Shown here piece after piece: positions 6,250 through 8,011 of a stretch of 8,011 nt of DNA. This DNA is from an uncultured Eubacteriales bacterium (GTDB lineage: Bacteria > Bacillota > Clostridia > Christensenellales > Christensenellaceae), in NCBI GenBank assembly GCA_905193725.1, contig CAJJPW010000094.1:1-8011 (forward strand). Reading direction: 5' to 3'. The notes beneath the pieces are model-generated. The model was not told the origin of the DNA and ran no database searches. It saw only the letters and a list, made by a program, of their open reading frames with translations. A program made the position numbers and the translations under genes. The first letter of the stretch is position 1. The number at the start of each line of letters is the position of its first letter.

Positions 6250-6672
6250 ATGGAAAGTATGTTTCACATGCTGCTATATCGAGTATTTCACGCTCAAAGA
6301 AGTTATTTGAGACCCTATGTTAAGGAGTTGGGACTGGGTTCTGGACAGCCCAAACTCTTGGCATATCTAGAGGCCCATGGCTCATGTCAGCAAAGGGATT
6401 TGGCAGAGTACTTTGAAATAGACAGAGCTGCTGTCAGCCGCATGCTGGACACCTTGGAAAAAGGCGGTTTTCTCACTCGCAGGATCGATCAGAAAAACCG
6501 CCGGGCGGACTTGGTGGAAATATCGCCTAAGGGAAAATGCGCGTGCCAAGCTTGGAGAGAACACTGCAAAGAGATGGAACAGGTGTTGCTTCAGGGATTT
6601 CGCCCAGAGGAAAAAGATGCCTTTGCGGAGTATCTCTTGCGGGCCTATCGGAACTTGAAAGGGAGGGCATAG
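6250..6672 (+). CDS. MarR-family winged-helix transcriptional regulator
   Basis: A 140-residue protein of normal MarR length. The N-terminal helices (about 1-40) serve dimerisation. The helix-turn-helix is at about 48-71 (QRDLAEYFEIDRAAVSRML), with recognition helix RAAVSRMLDTLEKGG. The wing at about 73-92 has the family's basic DxxNRR motif (DQKNRRADLVEIS). C-terminal helices complete the dimer interface. Start ATG 6250 has a GGAAG site at 6236-6240; an overlapping ATG at 6246 is out of frame. It is followed after two bases by an ABC exporter gene and preceded by paired palindromes, so it most likely represses its own operon until a ligand releases it. Cys46, Cys97, Cys99 and Cys106 might allow redox sensing, but nothing shows this. 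The ligand is unknown. Confidence 0.93.
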   Translation: MESMFHMLLYRVFHAQRSYLRPYVKELGLGSGQPKLLAYLEAHGSCQQRDLAEYFEIDRAAVSRMLDTLEKGGFLTRRIDQKNRRADLVEISPKGKCACQAWREHCKEMEQVLLQGFRPEEKDAFAEYLLRAYRNLKGRA

Positions 6673-6674
6673 AT

Positions 6675-8011
6675 GTGGACGATTTGAAGCGCCTTTTTGG
6701 ATATTTGGGACCTTATCGAAAGGATATGATCCTCGGCGCGCTGCTGGTGTTTATTGAGACGGGATTTGAACTGTTTATCCCCATATTGATGGCGGACATC
6801 ATCGACGTTGGTGTTGCTCACCATGATGTGCCATATATTCTACACCAAGGGATACTCATCGGCGTCTGCGCGCTATTTTCCCTGGTAGCAGGGCTGCTCT
6901 ATGCCAGATTTGCGGCTCGAGCTTCCTATGGCCTAGGGGCACGCATTCGGGAGGCGGAATACCAAAAGGTACAGGAGTACGCCTTCTCCAACCTAGACCA
7001 TTTTGAAACCTCCTCTCTTATCACCAGAATGACTACGGATATCACCGTGCTGCAAAATGCCATCAACAGCGGTTTTCGCCCCATGGTACGAGGGCCAGTA
7101 ATGTTGGTACTGGGGATTTTGCTGTCCTTTTGGATGAACGCTAGCCTGGCTTTGGTTTTTTTAGTGATCACACCCATCTTAGGAGCAGCGTTATTTCTCA
7201 TTGTGCGCAAGGTGGCGCCCATGTATGGCAAGCTGCAAAAGGCCGTGGACAAACTCAACGATGTGGTGCAGCAGGGACTGCGTGCCATTCGCGCTGTCAA
7301 AGCATTTGTCCGGGGCAAGTACGAGGAGGAGAAATTTCAAGAGGTCAACCAGGAGCTGATGGCGAAGAGCCAAAAGACTTTTCACTACGCAGTGATGAAC
7401 TTGCCCTTTTTCCAATTGGCTATGTACGCGGCGGCAGTGGTGATCATGTGGTTTGGGGGCAATATGATTTTACAAAGCCAGCTGGAAGTAGGGGACCTGA
7501 CGGGATTTTTGAGCTACGTATTGCAGGTGATGAACTCCCTTATGATGATCTCCAGCGTGTTTTTGCTGCTCACCCGTTCTCTGGCTAGCGCCAAGCGGGT
7601 GGCGGAGGTACTAGATGAATCTCCAAGTATCGTCTCTCCCAAACAGCCCATCCAAGAGATCTCAGAGGGGAGCATTGACTTCCATAACGTGTCTTTTAAA
7701 TACCGGGAAGACGCTCAGGAGTACGCCCTTTCCCACGTGAACTTGCACATCGATGCAGGGCAAACGGTGGGCATTATTGGCGGGACGGGCTCTTCCAAAT
7801 CCACGCTGGTGCAGCTGATTCCCAGACTATACGATGTGAGCGCCGGAAAGGTATGCGTGGGAGGCAGAGATGTGAGAGAGTACGACCTGAAGGCGTTGCG
7901 AGATGCGGTGGGCATTGTGCTGCAAAAAAATGTTCTGTTTTCTGGCACAGTGCGGGAAAACCTTCTGTGGGGCAATCAAGACGCCAGCGATCAGGAACTG
8001 TGGCAGGCCTG
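6675..8011 (+). CDS. ABC exporter half-transporter, 3' end cut by window
   Basis: An open frame of 445 codons running off the window, the N-terminal part of a fused membrane-ATPase half-transporter (usual full length about 570-600). The membrane domain spans about 1-305, with hydrophobic helices near 17-42, 57-80, 138-178 and 245-300. The nucleotide-binding domain begins near 332. Tyr343 is the likely A-loop residue, Walker A is GGTGSSKST (369-377) and the Q-loop Gln is 417. In Walker A, Ser374 replaces the usual last Gly. The signature motif and Walker B lie beyond the window. GTG 6675 follows the marR stop by two bases and has GGGAGGG (6661-6667) inside marR, so the two are translationally coupled. 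ATG 6673 is out of frame and stops at once. MarR followed by two half-transporters is a common drug- or peptide-efflux layout; the partner should lie just downstream. The substrate is unknown. Confidence 0.93.
   Translation, partial: MDDLKRLFGYLGPYRKDMILGALLVFIETGFELFIPILMADIIDVGVAHHDVPYILHQGILIGVCALFSLVAGLLYARFAARASYGLGARIREAEYQKVQEYAFSNLDHFETSSLITRMTTDITVLQNAINSGFRPMVRGPVMLVLGILLSFWMNASLALVFLVITPILGAALFLIVRKVAPMYGKLQKAVDKLNDVVQQGLRAIRAVKAFVRGKYEEEKFQEVNQELMAKSQKTFHYAVMNLPFFQLAMYAAAVVIMWFGGNMILQSQLEVGDLTGFLSYVLQVMNSLMMISSVFLLLTRSLASAKRVAEVLDESPSIVSPKQPIQEISEGSIDFHNVSFKYREDAQEYALSHVNLHIDAGQTVGIIGGTGSSKSTLVQLIPRLYDVSAGKVCVGGRDVREYDLKALRDAVGIVLQKNVLFSGTVRENLLWGNQDASDQELWQA

Overview
The window looks like a chromosomal segment from a low-to-mid GC Firmicute, most likely a Clostridia-type anaerobe. 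The signs are strong AGGAGG-like ribosome binding sites, frequent GTG/TTG starts, zinc-ribbon membrane proteins, a DUF5050-type lipoprotein, a LarB homologue and a MarR/ABC-exporter operon. All genes read on the + strand. I cannot name the species.

Region 1 (1-2811) holds two genes. A zinc-ribbon, single-pass membrane protein is followed 33 bases later by a 680-residue lipoprotein that joins a DUF5050-like propeller to seven RCC1-like repeats. A strong terminator closes the pair. Region 2 (2812-3137) has no convincing intact gene, only coding-like scraps in shifting frames and a -10-like element. Region 3 (3150-4236) holds a small DUF5052-like membrane-anchored protein and a LarB homologue. 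The LarB homologue has Pro at residue 221, where I expect the catalytic Cys, and other usually conserved positions are also changed. No larC or larE is visible.

Region 4 (4383-5964) is guaA (GMP synthase), and it is broken. After Gly164 about 118 bases of very AT-rich DNA (about 21% GC) replace the roughly 23 codons that should carry the catalytic His and Glu of the glutaminase domain. The foreign piece reads in frame as an internal fragment of a NUMOD-type (homing-endonuclease-associated) protein: the end of one repeat, a linker, and the start of another. GuaA homology resumes at 4993 in a different frame and then runs intact to the normal C-terminus. The synthetase half could still be made alone and might use free ammonia. 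An assembly chimera must also be considered.

Region 5 (6025-8011) follows a terminator. It has a promoter overlapped by two tandem copies of a TTGAYATATCAW palindrome, a MarR-family regulator, and a tightly coupled half of an ABC exporter. The exporter is cut by the window end and has a Ser in place of the last Gly of Walker A. This is the usual layout of a self-repressed multidrug or peptide exporter operon, whose partner half-transporter probably lies just outside the window.
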